From Spirilliplanes yamanashiensis (GTDB lineage: Bacteria; Actinomycetota; Actinomycetes; Mycobacteriales; Micromonosporaceae): a DNA stretch of 64,000 bases. Below the pieces are notes generated by a model. That model was not told the origin of the DNA. It ran no database searches and saw only the letters and a list, made by a program, of their open reading frames with translations. The stretch is from NCBI RefSeq assembly GCF_016863475.1, contig NZ_BOOY01000036.1, positions 248,001 to 312,000 on the forward strand, given 5' to 3'. Below, in pieces: positions 49,797-58,306 of the stretch. How positions within the stretch are numbered: the first letter of the stretch is position 1; each line of letters begins with the position of its first letter. Position numbers and translations under genes: made by a program.

Positions 49797-51941
49797 TCAG
49801 TCCACGATCCAGTCCGGCGGCGGCGTGAACTTCACCTTCGGCGCGTCCTTGAGCGCGTCGCGCAGCGTCTCGGCCACCAGCGTCTTCTGCTTGGTGGCGT
49901 TGCCGCTGCCGACGGCGTGCCGCGGGTTGTCCGGGTCGGCGATGAACGCCGCCGCGGCCAGCTGCGGGGTGTAGCCGGCGAACCAGGCGGCCTGGTTGCT
50001 GTCGGTGGTGCCGGACTTGCCGGCGACCGGCCGCTTCATGATCGCGTGGACCATCGGCGAGGTCTCCCAGCCGCCGCAGGCGCCGGCGGCGGCGCCGTAG
50101 CCGGTGACGCAGCGCGCGGCGTCGGTGGCGGCCCGCGCCACGGCGGGCAGCAGCGCCTGCCGGCAGCGCACGCCGGCGACGGGGACGCCGTTGAACATGG
50201 CGTCCTCGCCGGTCGGCGTCTTGATGAACTGCACCGGGTTGGGCGTGCAGTACTTGCCGTCGGCGGCCAGGGTGGCGAACACGTTGGCCATCTCCAGCGG
50301 CGTGGCGTCGCTGACGCCCAGGGTGAACGCGCCCCAGCCGCTGGCGTTGGCCGGCGACGCCATCCGCTGGTCGACCTCGGTGCGCCACTGCAGGCCGAGC
50401 CGCTCGGCCATCTTCACGGCCCGCTGCGCGCCGACCTTCTGCTCCAGCTGCACGAAGTACGTGTTGACGCTCTTGCCGAAGCCGGACCACATGGTCTGCC
50501 GGCCGGTCATCGACGCGCTGGCGTTCTTCGGGCACCAGTAGGTGCCGCACGCGGCCGGGCCGGGCGAGGTGATGTACTTCGACTTGAACCGGGGCGGGGA
50601 GTTGAACGCCGTCGACAGCGGCATGCCCTGGTCGAGCGCGGCCAGCATGGTGAAGATCTTGAACGTGGAGCCGGCCTGGTAGCCGGGCATGTCGCCGCCG
50701 CCGAGCAGCGGGTTCACGGTGTTCGGGTAGTTGCCCTTGAACTTCTTGCGCTTCGCCGGGTCGCTGTGCTTGCCGTTGCCGGACTGGTCCAGCGAGTACG
50801 TCCGGTTGACCGCCATCGCCTTGACCCGGCCGGTGCCGGGCTGGATGACGACCTGGCCGAGGGCGTACCGGCTGTTCTTCTTCTCCTTCTCCAGCACGTG
50901 CTTCTGGGCGGCGGCCTGGACGCGCGGGTCGAGCGAGGTGGTGATGCGGTAGCCGCCGCGGCGCAGGTTGTCGAGCCGCTCGCGGCTGTTGGCGCCGAAC
51001 GCGGGCTGCTGCAGCCACCACGACTTGAAGAAGTCGCAGAAGAACGCCCAGTGGTTGCGCGACTCGGGCACGGACACGCAGTCGTTGCGCGGGGTGGTGA
51101 GCTTGAGCCGGATCGGCTGCTCCTTGGCCTCGGCGGCCTCCGCGGCGGTGATCGAGCCCAGCGTGCGCATCCGGTCGATGACGTAGTTGCGCCGGTCGGT
51201 GGCGGCGGTGCGGTCCTTGCTGGCCGGGTCGTACGCCGACGGGGCCTTGACCAGGCCGGCGAGGGTGGCGGCCTCGACGAGGGTGAGCTGCTTGGGCGCC
51301 TTGGAGAAGAACACCTGCGAGGCGGCGAAGATGCCGTACGCGCGGTGGCCGAAGTACGCCGAGTTGAGGTAGCGCTCCAGGATCTCGTCCTTGGAGATCT
51401 GCTTCTCCAGCTCGATGGCGAGCCGCATCTCGCGCAGCTTGCGCGCGGTGGTCTGCTCGGTGGCGCGCAGCGCGTCGGTGGGGGTCTGGGCGCCGTCGCG
51501 CAGCGCCATCCGCACGTACTGCATGGTCAGCGTCGAGGCGCCCTGGGAGACGCCGCCGGCCTGCTGGTTGGCGACGAACGCGCGGGCGACGCCCTTGACG
51601 TCGACGCCGTTGTGGTCGTAGAACCGCGAGTCCTCGCTGGCGACGATGGCCTGCTTGACGTAGGGCGACATGTCGGCGAGCGCGGTCGGCTTGCGGTGCT
51701 CCTCGTAGAACGTGGTGAGCAGCGTCTTGCCGTCGTTGGCGTACACGTAGGTCGTCTGGGCGTTCGGGGCGACCTGCAGCTCCTCGGGCAGTTCCTGGAG
51801 GAGCCCGGCGCCGGACTTCGCGCCGAGGCCGGCGACGGCGGCGAGCGGGTACGCCAGCCCCGCCACCACCACCCCGGCGATGAGCCCCGCCCGAAGCAGG
51901 GGTGAGATCCGTCCCACGGCTGTCAGGCTGCGCTTGATCAC
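49797..51941 (-). CDS. Class A penicillin-binding protein (glycosyltransferase-transpeptidase)
   Basis: 714 residues. One N-terminal helix (about 17-42), a GT51 glycosyltransferase domain (catalytic Glu in ASEDSRFYDHNGVD), and a transpeptidase domain with SxxK at GSTFKIF (about residue 426), SVN and KSGTT (about residue 641). It polymerises and crosslinks peptidoglycan. Several Cys pairs in the extracellular part (CGTYWCPK, RCRQ, GACGG) may form disulfides. GTG 51941 is preferred to a TTG six codons upstream because TACCTT stands 6 nt before it. Confidence 0.94.
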   Translation of the reverse strand: MIKRSLTAVGRISPLLRAGLIAGVVVAGLAYPLAAVAGLGAKSGAGLLQELPEELQVAPNAQTTYVYANDGKTLLTTFYEEHRKPTALADMSPYVKQAIVASEDSRFYDHNGVDVKGVARAFVANQQAGGVSQGASTLTMQYVRMALRDGAQTPTDALRATEQTTARKLREMRLAIELEKQISKDEILERYLNSAYFGHRAYGIFAASQVFFSKAPKQLTLVEAATLAGLVKAPSAYDPASKDRTAATDRRNYVIDRMRTLGSITAAEAAEAKEQPIRLKLTTPRNDCVSVPESRNHWAFFCDFFKSWWLQQPAFGANSRERLDNLRRGGYRITTSLDPRVQAAAQKHVLEKEKKNSRYALGQVVIQPGTGRVKAMAVNRTYSLDQSGNGKHSDPAKRKKFKGNYPNTVNPLLGGGDMPGYQAGSTFKIFTMLAALDQGMPLSTAFNSPPRFKSKYITSPGPAACGTYWCPKNASASMTGRQTMWSGFGKSVNTYFVQLEQKVGAQRAVKMAERLGLQWRTEVDQRMASPANASGWGAFTLGVSDATPLEMANVFATLAADGKYCTPNPVQFIKTPTGEDAMFNGVPVAGVRCRQALLPAVARAATDAARCVTGYGAAAGACGGWETSPMVHAIMKRPVAGKSGTTDSNQAAWFAGYTPQLAAAAFIADPDNPRHAVGSGNATKQKTLVAETLRDALKDAPKVKFTPPPDWIVD

Positions 51942-51947
51942 CCCCCC

Positions 51948-51953
51948 AAGGTA
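51948..51953 (-). promoter_or_regulatory. -10 box TACCTT for leaderless PBP mRNA
   Basis: TACCTT, six G residues, then GTG 51941. The G-run could also act as a close Shine-Dalgarno for a longer transcript. Confidence 0.45.
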
Positions 51954-52106
51954 GGACAAAAAGGTTCATGTCCGGATGGAAGTTCGGAACTGTGAATCAC
52001 ATCGTGGCGACCCCGCGCCGCGCGCCCGCGGCGGTCGCGCATGCTGGTCGGCGAAACCACCCGCGGGCGTGACACCCGGCCGGGATCTTGCGCGGGAGGA
52101 GCCACG

Positions 52107-53141
52107 GTGACGGAGCCGGACCTGGACCACCACGGCGACGCCGAGGTCGGCGCCGGGCTCGTCGACCTGGCCGTCAACGTGCGGTCCGCGCCGCTGCCCG
52201 ACTGGCTCGCGAAGCCGGTCGCCGCGTCGCTCGCCGACCTCGCCGCCTACCCCGACTCCCGCGCCGCCACCGAGGCCGTCGCCGCCCGGCACGGCCGCCC
52301 GGCCGCCGAGGTGCTGCTCACCGCCGGGGCCGCGCAGGGGTTCGTGCTGCTCGCCCAGGCGCTGCGCGGCGTGCGCCGCCCCGTCGTCGTGCACCCGCAG
52401 TTCACCGAGCCGGAGGCCGCCCTGCGGCACGCCGGGCACACCGTCGAGCGGGTGCTGCTGCCGCCGCCGTTCACCCTCGACCCCGCCCTCGTGCCCGCCG
52501 ACGCCGACCTGGTGTTCGTCGGCAACCCCACCAACCCCACGTCGGTGCTGCACCCGGCCGGCACGCTCGCCGCGCTGGCCCGGCCCGGCCGGGTGCTGGT
52601 CGTCGACGAGGCGTTCGCCGACACCGTCCCCGGCGAGCCCGAGTCCCTCGCCGCACGCCGCGACCTGCCCGGCGTCGTCGTGCTGCGCAGCCTCACCAAG
52701 ACCTGGGCGCTGGCCGGCCTGCGCATCGGCTACCTGCTCGGCCCGCGCGACCTGGTGCGCACGCTGGCCGCCGTCCAGCCGCTGTGGCCCGTCTCCACCC
52801 CGGCGCTGGCCGCCGCCACCGCCTGCGCCGCGCCCGCCGCGGTCGCCGAGGAGCACGCCATCGCCACCCGGCTCGCCGCCGACCGCGCCCACCTCGTCGC
52901 CGCGCTGCGGGCCGTGCCGGGCGTCACGGTGCCCGGCGAGCCGGCCTCATCGTTCGTCGCGCTGCGCGTCGCCGGCGCGGCGGCCGTGCGCCTCGCCCTG
53001 CGGGAGCGGGGGTACGCGGTGCGCCGCGGCGACACGTTCCCGGGTCTGGGCCCCGACTGGCTGCGCGTCGCGGTGCGGGACACTGCCACCACGGACGCGT
53101 TCATCGCCGTCCTGACCGACGTGCTGAAGGAGAATCAGTGA
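52107..53141 (+). CDS. cobC: CobC-like PLP aminotransferase (threonine-phosphate decarboxylase family)
   Basis: 344 residues, fold type I. PLP Lys is in RSLTKTWALAGLRIGY (about residue 200), FVGNPTNPTS binds the cofactor ring, and VRDTATTDAF holds the C-terminal Arg. Homologue of mycobacterial Rv2231c and of CobD/CobC of other bacteria, which make the aminopropanol phosphate arm of cobalamin. GTG 52107 has GGGAGGAG upstream. Coupled to cobT by GTGA. Symbol follows actinobacterial usage; the decarboxylase reaction is inferred from family. Confidence 0.85.
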   Translation: MTEPDLDHHGDAEVGAGLVDLAVNVRSAPLPDWLAKPVAASLADLAAYPDSRAATEAVAARHGRPAAEVLLTAGAAQGFVLLAQALRGVRRPVVVHPQFTEPEAALRHAGHTVERVLLPPPFTLDPALVPADADLVFVGNPTNPTSVLHPAGTLAALARPGRVLVVDEAFADTVPGEPESLAARRDLPGVVVLRSLTKTWALAGLRIGYLLGPRDLVRTLAAVQPLWPVSTPALAAATACAAPAAVAEEHAIATRLAADRAHLVAALRAVPGVTVPGEPASSFVALRVAGAAAVRLALRERGYAVRRGDTFPGLGPDWLRVAVRDTATTDAFIAVLTDVLKENQ

Positions 53142-54202
53142 CGACGACAACGCTCGACGCCACGCTGGCCGCCATCCGGCCGCCCGACGCCGACGCGATG
53201 GCCGCCGCCCGCGAGCTGCAGGCCCGGCTGACCAAGCCGGCGGGCTCGCTGGGCGCCCTCGAGGAGCTGTCGGTACGCCTCGCCGGGCTGGCCGGCACGT
53301 GCCCGCCGCCGCTGCCCGAGCCAGCCGCCGTCGCCGTGTTCGCCGGCGACCACGGGGTGCACGCCCAGGGCGTCAGCCCGTGGCCGCAGGAGGTCACCGC
53401 GCAGATGGTCGGCAACTTCCTGGCCGGCGGCGCGGTCATCAACGCGTTCGCCCGGCAGGCCGGCGCGTCGGTCACCGTGGTGGACGTCGGCGTCGCCGCG
53501 CCGGTCGGCGGCCCCGCGCCCGCGTTCGTCGACGCGAAGGTGCGCGCCGGCACCCGCGACCTGGCGGTCGAGCCCGCGCTCACCCGCGCCGAGGCCGTCG
53601 CCGCCGTCGAGACCGGTATCCGGGTCGCGGGCGAGCTCGTCGACGGCGGGGCGCGGATCCTGCTCACCGGCGACATGGGCATCGCCAACACCACCCCCGC
53701 CGCCGCCCTGATCGCCGCGTTCACCGGCGCGGCCGCCGCCGACGTGACCGGCCGCGGCACCGGCATCGACGACGCCACCCACGCCCACAAGACGGCCGTG
53801 GTCGCCGGGGCGCTGGCCCGCCACGCGCCCGACCCGGCCGACCCGGTCGGGGTGCTGGCCGCCGTGGGCGGGCTGGAGCACGCCGCCCTCGCCGGGTTCC
53901 TGCTCGGCGCCGCCGCCCGCCGGGTGCCCGTCGTCGTCGACGGCGTCATCGCCGCCAGCGCCGCGCTGGCCGCCGCCGCCCTCGCCCCGGACGCGGTCGC
54001 CGCCATGGTCGCCGGGCACCGCTCCGCCGAGCCCGGCGCCACCGTCGCGCTCGCGCACCTCGGCCTCGACCCGCTGCTCGACCTGGGGATGCGCCTCGGC
54101 GAGGGCACCGGCGCCGCGCTGGCCCTGCCCGTCGTGGCGGCGGCCGTGCGGGTGCTGCACGAGGTCGCCACGTTCGACGCCGCGGGGGTCAGCGAGAAGT
54201 GA
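53138..54202 (+). CDS. cobT: Nicotinate-nucleotide:dimethylbenzimidazole phosphoribosyltransferase
   Basis: 354 residues. FAGDHGVHAQGVSPWPQEVT, GDMGIANTTPAAAL, THAHKTAVVAGAL and catalytic Glu in LGMRLGEGTGAAL are the CobT signature blocks. It makes alpha-ribazole phosphate, the lower-ligand precursor. GTG start inside the previous stop, AAGGAG upstream. The following gene also starts by overlap. Confidence 0.95.
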   Translation: MTTTTLDATLAAIRPPDADAMAAARELQARLTKPAGSLGALEELSVRLAGLAGTCPPPLPEPAAVAVFAGDHGVHAQGVSPWPQEVTAQMVGNFLAGGAVINAFARQAGASVTVVDVGVAAPVGGPAPAFVDAKVRAGTRDLAVEPALTRAEAVAAVETGIRVAGELVDGGARILLTGDMGIANTTPAAALIAAFTGAAAADVTGRGTGIDDATHAHKTAVVAGALARHAPDPADPVGVLAAVGGLEHAALAGFLLGAAARRVPVVVDGVIAASAALAAAALAPDAVAAMVAGHRSAEPGATVALAHLGLDPLLDLGMRLGEGTGAALALPVVAAAVRVLHEVATFDAAGVSEK

Positions 54203-55428
54203 GCATGTACCCGCTGGGCCTGCGCCTCGACGGCCGCCGCGTGCTCGTCGTCGGCGGCGGCGCGGTCGCCAGCCGCCGGGTGCCCGCCCTGCTCGCCGCG
54301 GGCGCCGACGTGCTGCTGGTCTCGCCCGAGCTCACCCCCGCCCTGCAGTCGCACGCCGACGCCGGCCGCATCCGCTGGGAGCCGCGCCGCTTCCGGCCGG
54401 CGGACGTGGACGGCTGCTGGCTGGTGCAGACCGCCGTCGACGACCCGGCCGCCGCCGCCGAGGTGACCGCCGCCGCGGAGGAGCGCCGGGTGTTCTGCGT
54501 GCGCGCCGACGACCGGGACGCGGCCACCGCCTGGACGCCGGCCGTCACCCGGCACGGCGCCGTCACCGCGGCCGTGCTCGGCGGCGGCGACCCCCGGCTC
54601 GCGGCGGCCGTGCGCGACGCCGTCGCCGACGGCCTCGCCTCCGGCGCCCTGCTGCCCGAGACGGTCCCCGGGCACGCCCTGCGCGGGCGGGTCGCCCTCG
54701 TCGGCGGCGGCCCCGGCGACCCCGAGCTGATCACCGTCAAGGGGCGGCGGCTGCTCGGCCTCGCCGACGTGGTCGTCGCCGACCGGCTGGTGCCCGGCCT
54801 GCTGCTCGACGAGCTGCGGCCCGAGGTGGAGCTGGTCGACGCCGCGAAGATCCCGTACGGGCCGGCCCGCGCCCAGGAGGAGATCAACCGCATCATCGTC
54901 GACCGTGCCCTGGCCGGCGCGTTCGTGGTGCGGCTCAAGGGCGGCGACCCGTACGTCTTCGGCCGCGGCGGCGAGGAGCTGATCGCGTGCGCCGCCGCCG
55001 GCGTGCCGGTCGACGTGGTGCCCGGCGTGACCAGCTCGATCGCCGCGCCCGCCCTGGCCGGCATCCCGGTCACCCACCGCGGCGTCGCGCACGAGTTCAC
55101 CGTCGTGTCCGGGCACATCCCGCCGGACGACCCGGCGTCGCTGGTCGACTGGCCGGCGCTGGCCCGGATGCGCGGCACCCTGGTGATCCTCATGGGCCTG
55201 AAGAACCTTCCCGCGATCGCGGCGACGCTGCTCGACCACGGCCGCGGGCCCGCCACCCCGGCCGCGATCGTGCAGGAGGCCAGCACCGGCGCCCAGCGGG
55301 TGCTGCGCAGCACGCTCGGCGCCGTCACGGAGGCCGCGCTGGCGTTCCGGCCGCCGGCCGTCGTGGTCATCGGCGAGGTCGTCGGGGTGCTGGAGAAAAA
55401 ACCCGGGGAGGATGTCGAGGAGCCCTGA
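54199..55428 (+). CDS. CysG-like fusion: precorrin-2 dehydrogenase + uroporphyrinogen-III methyltransferase
   Basis: 409 residues. Residues 1 to about 150 are the NAD-binding Met8/CysG-B part (LVVGGGAVASRRVPALLAAG), and from about 165 the SUMT part (ALVGGGPGDPELITVKG, GDPYVFGRGGEE, PGVTSSIAAPALAGIPVTHR). The CysG middle dimerisation domain is short or absent. Products feed sirohaem and cobalamin. I chose GTG 54199, giving the operon's usual 4-nt overlap; ATG 54205 is equally possible. No ferrochelatase assignment can be made from sequence. Confidence 0.9.
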   Translation: MSMYPLGLRLDGRRVLVVGGGAVASRRVPALLAAGADVLLVSPELTPALQSHADAGRIRWEPRRFRPADVDGCWLVQTAVDDPAAAAEVTAAAEERRVFCVRADDRDAATAWTPAVTRHGAVTAAVLGGGDPRLAAAVRDAVADGLASGALLPETVPGHALRGRVALVGGGPGDPELITVKGRRLLGLADVVVADRLVPGLLLDELRPEVELVDAAKIPYGPARAQEEINRIIVDRALAGAFVVRLKGGDPYVFGRGGEELIACAAAGVPVDVVPGVTSSIAAPALAGIPVTHRGVAHEFTVVSGHIPPDDPASLVDWPALARMRGTLVILMGLKNLPAIAATLLDHGRGPATPAAIVQEASTGAQRVLRSTLGAVTEAALAFRPPAVVVIGEVVGVLEKKPGEDVEEP

Positions 55429-55475
55429 CCCGGCTCCGATGTACCCGCGAGACCACGACGGAGAAGGAGCGGGAC

Positions 55476-55859
55476 ATGAAGTACATGATCATGATGAACA
55501 CGTACGCCGGCGGCGACCCCATCGAGAGCTGGGCGCCGGAGGACCTCCGGGCGCACATCGGGTTCATGAACGACTTCAACGCCAAGCTGACGGCCAACGG
55601 CGAGTTCGTCGACGGCCAGGGCCTGACCATGCCGCCGCAGGCCAAGCTGGTGCGGGCCAACCCCGACGGCACGCCGAACACCGACGGCCCGTTCGCCGAG
55701 ACCAAGGAGTTCCTGGTCGGCTTCTGGATCGTCGACGTGGAGAGCGAGCGGCGGGCGCTCGAACTCGCCGCCGAGGTGTCCGCCGCGCCCGGCCCGCGCG
55801 GCGAGCCGCTGAACATGCCGATCGAGGTGCGCCCGATCGGGGAAGCGCCCGAGCTGTGA
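55476..55859 (+). CDS. YCII-related DGPF-motif protein
   Basis: 127 residues ending in an acidic tail. The DGPF family motif is DGPFAETKEFLVGFW near residue 70. These ferredoxin-like-fold proteins are almost always encoded next to ECF42-type sigma factors, though their biochemical role is not settled. ATG 55476 with GAAGGAG 7 nt upstream. It overlaps the sigma gene as GTGA. Confidence 0.9.
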   Translation: MKYMIMMNTYAGGDPIESWAPEDLRAHIGFMNDFNAKLTANGEFVDGQGLTMPPQAKLVRANPDGTPNTDGPFAETKEFLVGFWIVDVESERRALELAAEVSAAPGPRGEPLNMPIEVRPIGEAPEL

Positions 55860-57052
55860 CGACGCCCGTCGAGGACCTGCTGCGGGATCTGTCGCCGCAG
55901 GTCCTCGGCGCCGTCGCCCGGCACTGGGGCGACTTCGCCGCCGCCGAGGACGCCACCCAGGAGGCGCTGCTCGCCGCCGCCGTGCAGTGGCCGCGGACCG
56001 GGGTGCCCGAGCAGCCCCGCGGCTGGCTCATCCGGGTCGCGTCCCGGCGGATGGCCGACCACCACCGCGCCGAGGTCGCGCGCCGGCGCCGCGAGGAGGC
56101 CGCCGCCGTGCCCGACGTGGCGCCGGAGCCGGTCGCCGACGACGCCCTCGTGCTGCTGTTCCTCTGCTGCCACCCGGCGCTGACGCCGCCCACCGCGATC
56201 GCGCTGACCCTGCGCGCCGTCGGCGGCCTGAGCACCGCGGAGATCGCCCGGGCGTTCCTGCTGCCCGAGGCCACCATGGCGCAGCGGATCAGCCGGGCGA
56301 AGCAGAGCATCCGGGCCGCGGGGGCCCGGTTCACGATGCCCGGCCGGGACGCCTGGCCCGAGCGGCTGCGCTCCGTCCTGCACGTGCTCTACCTGATCTT
56401 CAACGAGGGGTACGCCAGCAGCGGCGGCCCCGAGCACCAGCGCGCCGAGCTGGCCGGCGAGGCGATCCGGCTGACCCGCGCGCTGCACGGCCGGCTGCCC
56501 GCCGAGAGCGAGGTCGCCGGCCTGCTCGCCCTGATGCTGCTCACCGACGCCCGCCGCCCGGCCCGCACCGCGCCGGACGGGCGCATCGTGCCCCTCGACG
56601 AGCAGGACCGCGGCCGGTGGGACCGGGCATCCATCGAGGAGGGCACGGCGCTGGTCGAGCGGGCGCTGCGGCGCGGACCGGTCGGCCCGTACACGCTGCA
56701 GGCCGCCGTGGCCGCCCTGCACGACGAGGCCCCCACCGCCGCCGACACCGACTGGCCGCAGATCCTCGCCCTGTACGGGGTGCTGACCCGGATGACCGAC
56801 AACCCGATGGTCGAGCTGAACCGGGCCGTCGCCGCCGCCATGGTGCACGGCCCGGCCGCCGGCCTGGCGCTGCTCGACGCCCTGGACGCCCGCCTGCCCG
56901 GCAACCACCGCCTGGCGGCCGCCCGCGCCCACCTGCACGAGATGGCGGGTGACCGGGCGGCGGCGCGGGAGCACTACCGCGCCGCCGCGGCCGCCACGGC
57001 CAGCCTGCCCGAGCGCGGCTACCTGCTGACCCGCGCCGCCCGCCTGGACTGA
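55856..57052 (+). CDS. ECF42-group RNA polymerase sigma factor with TPR-like extension
   Basis: 398 residues. Sigma region 2 (DFAAAEDATQEALLAA) and region 4 (GLSTAEIARAFLLPEATMAQRISRAK) fill the first 180 residues; a C-terminal helical extension of about 200 residues contains the group's NPMVELNRAVA block. No anti-sigma factor is typical of this group; the DGPF protein or the extension may regulate activity. GTG 55856. Its stop abuts the stop of the convergent gene with no base between them. Confidence 0.92.
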   Translation: MTTPVEDLLRDLSPQVLGAVARHWGDFAAAEDATQEALLAAAVQWPRTGVPEQPRGWLIRVASRRMADHHRAEVARRRREEAAAVPDVAPEPVADDALVLLFLCCHPALTPPTAIALTLRAVGGLSTAEIARAFLLPEATMAQRISRAKQSIRAAGARFTMPGRDAWPERLRSVLHVLYLIFNEGYASSGGPEHQRAELAGEAIRLTRALHGRLPAESEVAGLLALMLLTDARRPARTAPDGRIVPLDEQDRGRWDRASIEEGTALVERALRRGPVGPYTLQAAVAALHDEAPTAADTDWPQILALYGVLTRMTDNPMVELNRAVAAAMVHGPAAGLALLDALDARLPGNHRLAAARAHLHEMAGDRAAAREHYRAAAAATASLPERGYLLTRAARLD

Positions 57053-57754
57053 TCAGCCGCCCAGCACGATGCCCGGCTGCGGGGGGAGCCGGTAGCGGCG
57101 GCCGTCCGGCAGGACGACGTGCACCTGCACCTCCCACGGGTCGGCGGCCTCGACGGGCACCACCACCCCGTGCGGCGCGGGGCCCGCGGGCCGGCCGTCC
57201 ACCGCGACGGTGCGCCCGGCCGGCGCCTGCGCCAGCACGAACACCCGCCCGTCGCGCTTGCGGACCAGGTACATCCCGAGACCGGTGGGCGCGACCTCCG
57301 CGCACACGGCGTCGCCGGTCAGGCAGCCGCCGTCGTAGACGAGGTGGTCGCGCAGCAGCTCGTAGGGCCGCCCTCCGCGGGACACCCAGACCTCGGCCAC
57401 CTTGCCGGACCGCCCCTCGCCCGGCGGCCGGTCCAGGGCGACGATCGACTCGTCGCCCGCCCGGCCCGCCGCGACGATGCGCTCCGCCGGCACCGGCGAT
57501 CCCACCCCGGCCTCCAGCAGCTCCTGGTCGGCGGGGGCGAGCACGGAGGCCGGCCCCGGTGCCGGTGCGCCCCCGGGCCGCAGCGCCGCCGTCACGCCGC
57601 CGGCCACGGCCAGGACCGCGGCCACCGCGGCGACGGCCACCCGGCGCCGCCGCCGGGCGCGCGCCGCCGTCACCACCGTCCCGGCGAGGTCCGGCGGCAG
57701 GTCGCCCGGGCCGGCGGCCCGGTCCAGCAGCGCCCGCACGTCGTCGTCCCTCAT
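57053..57754 (-). CDS. Membrane partner of the SigE-family sigma factor (putative anti-sigma)
   Basis: 233 residues. A cytoplasmic N-terminal 36 residues (MRDDDVRALLDRAAGPGD) and one helix at about 39-57, then an extracytoplasmic domain of about 170 residues with two Cys (GGCLTGDAVCAEV), which may be disulfide-linked. Position and layout suit a transmembrane anti-sigma factor, but there is no ZAS (HxxxCxxC) motif. ATG 57754 overlaps the sigma stop as ATGA. Confidence 0.72.
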   Translation of the reverse strand: MRDDDVRALLDRAAGPGDLPPDLAGTVVTAARARRRRRVAVAAVAAVLAVAGGVTAALRPGGAPAPGPASVLAPADQELLEAGVGSPVPAERIVAAGRAGDESIVALDRPPGEGRSGKVAEVWVSRGGRPYELLRDHLVYDGGCLTGDAVCAEVAPTGLGMYLVRKRDGRVFVLAQAPAGRTVAVDGRPAGPAPHGVVVPVEAADPWEVQVHVVLPDGRRYRLPPQPGIVLGG

Positions 57755-58254
57755 CGGCCCGCCTCCTGCGCCGTCGCGGTGCCCACCGTCGCGCGCAGCC
57801 GGGCCAGCCCGCGCGACGCCTGACTCTTCACCGACCCGACCGAGCAGCCCAGCTCGGCCGCCGCCTCCTGCTCGGTGCAGCCCAGCCAGTAGCGCAGCAC
57901 GACGACGGCGCGCATCCGGTCGGGCAGCGATCGCAGCGCCGCCAGCAGCACCTGCCGGTCGTCGGCCCGGCCCAGCTCGTCGCCCGGGACCGGCCGCTCG
58001 GGCACCCCGTCGACGCGGCGCCGGTGCCACGGCGAGCGCCACCGGCTGACCGCCCGGTTCGTCAGCGCCCGCCGCACGTACGCCTCGGGCTGCTGCTCGC
58101 GCAGCCGGTGCCAGCGCGGGTAGACCCGGATCAGCGTCTCCTGCAGCAGGTCCTCGGCCTCGCCGCGGTCGCCGCAGAGCAGCACGGCGTAGCGCAGCAG
58201 CCGCGGGCCGCTGTGCGCCACGAACGCGGTGAAGTCGTCCCCGCTCATCTGCAC
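57751..58254 (-). CDS. SigE-family ECF sigma factor
   Basis: 167 residues of the actinobacterial SigE-like (strep) family: GDDFTAFVAHSGPRLLRYA at the start, region 2 LLQETLIRVYPRW, and region 4 GCTEQEAAAELGCSVGSVKS. Extracytoplasmic stress regulator; targets unknown. Operonic with the membrane gene downstream. GTG 58254 or ATG 58248 are both possible starts, each with a G-rich site 5-6 nt upstream. Confidence 0.9.
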   Translation of the reverse strand: MQMSGDDFTAFVAHSGPRLLRYAVLLCGDRGEAEDLLQETLIRVYPRWHRLREQQPEAYVRRALTNRAVSRWRSPWHRRRVDGVPERPVPGDELGRADDRQVLLAALRSLPDRMRAVVVLRYWLGCTEQEAAAELGCSVGSVKSQASRGLARLRATVGTATAQEAGR

Positions 58255-58306
58255 CCCATGCCCCTGGAACGCCGCGGGCGGGCCGGAGGTTGAGCGGGGA
58301 CGGCCG

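Noticed and set aside
51942-52106. Cobalamin riboswitch upstream of the cobC-like gene
   Set aside because: No B12-box-like block and too little room for the full aptamer.
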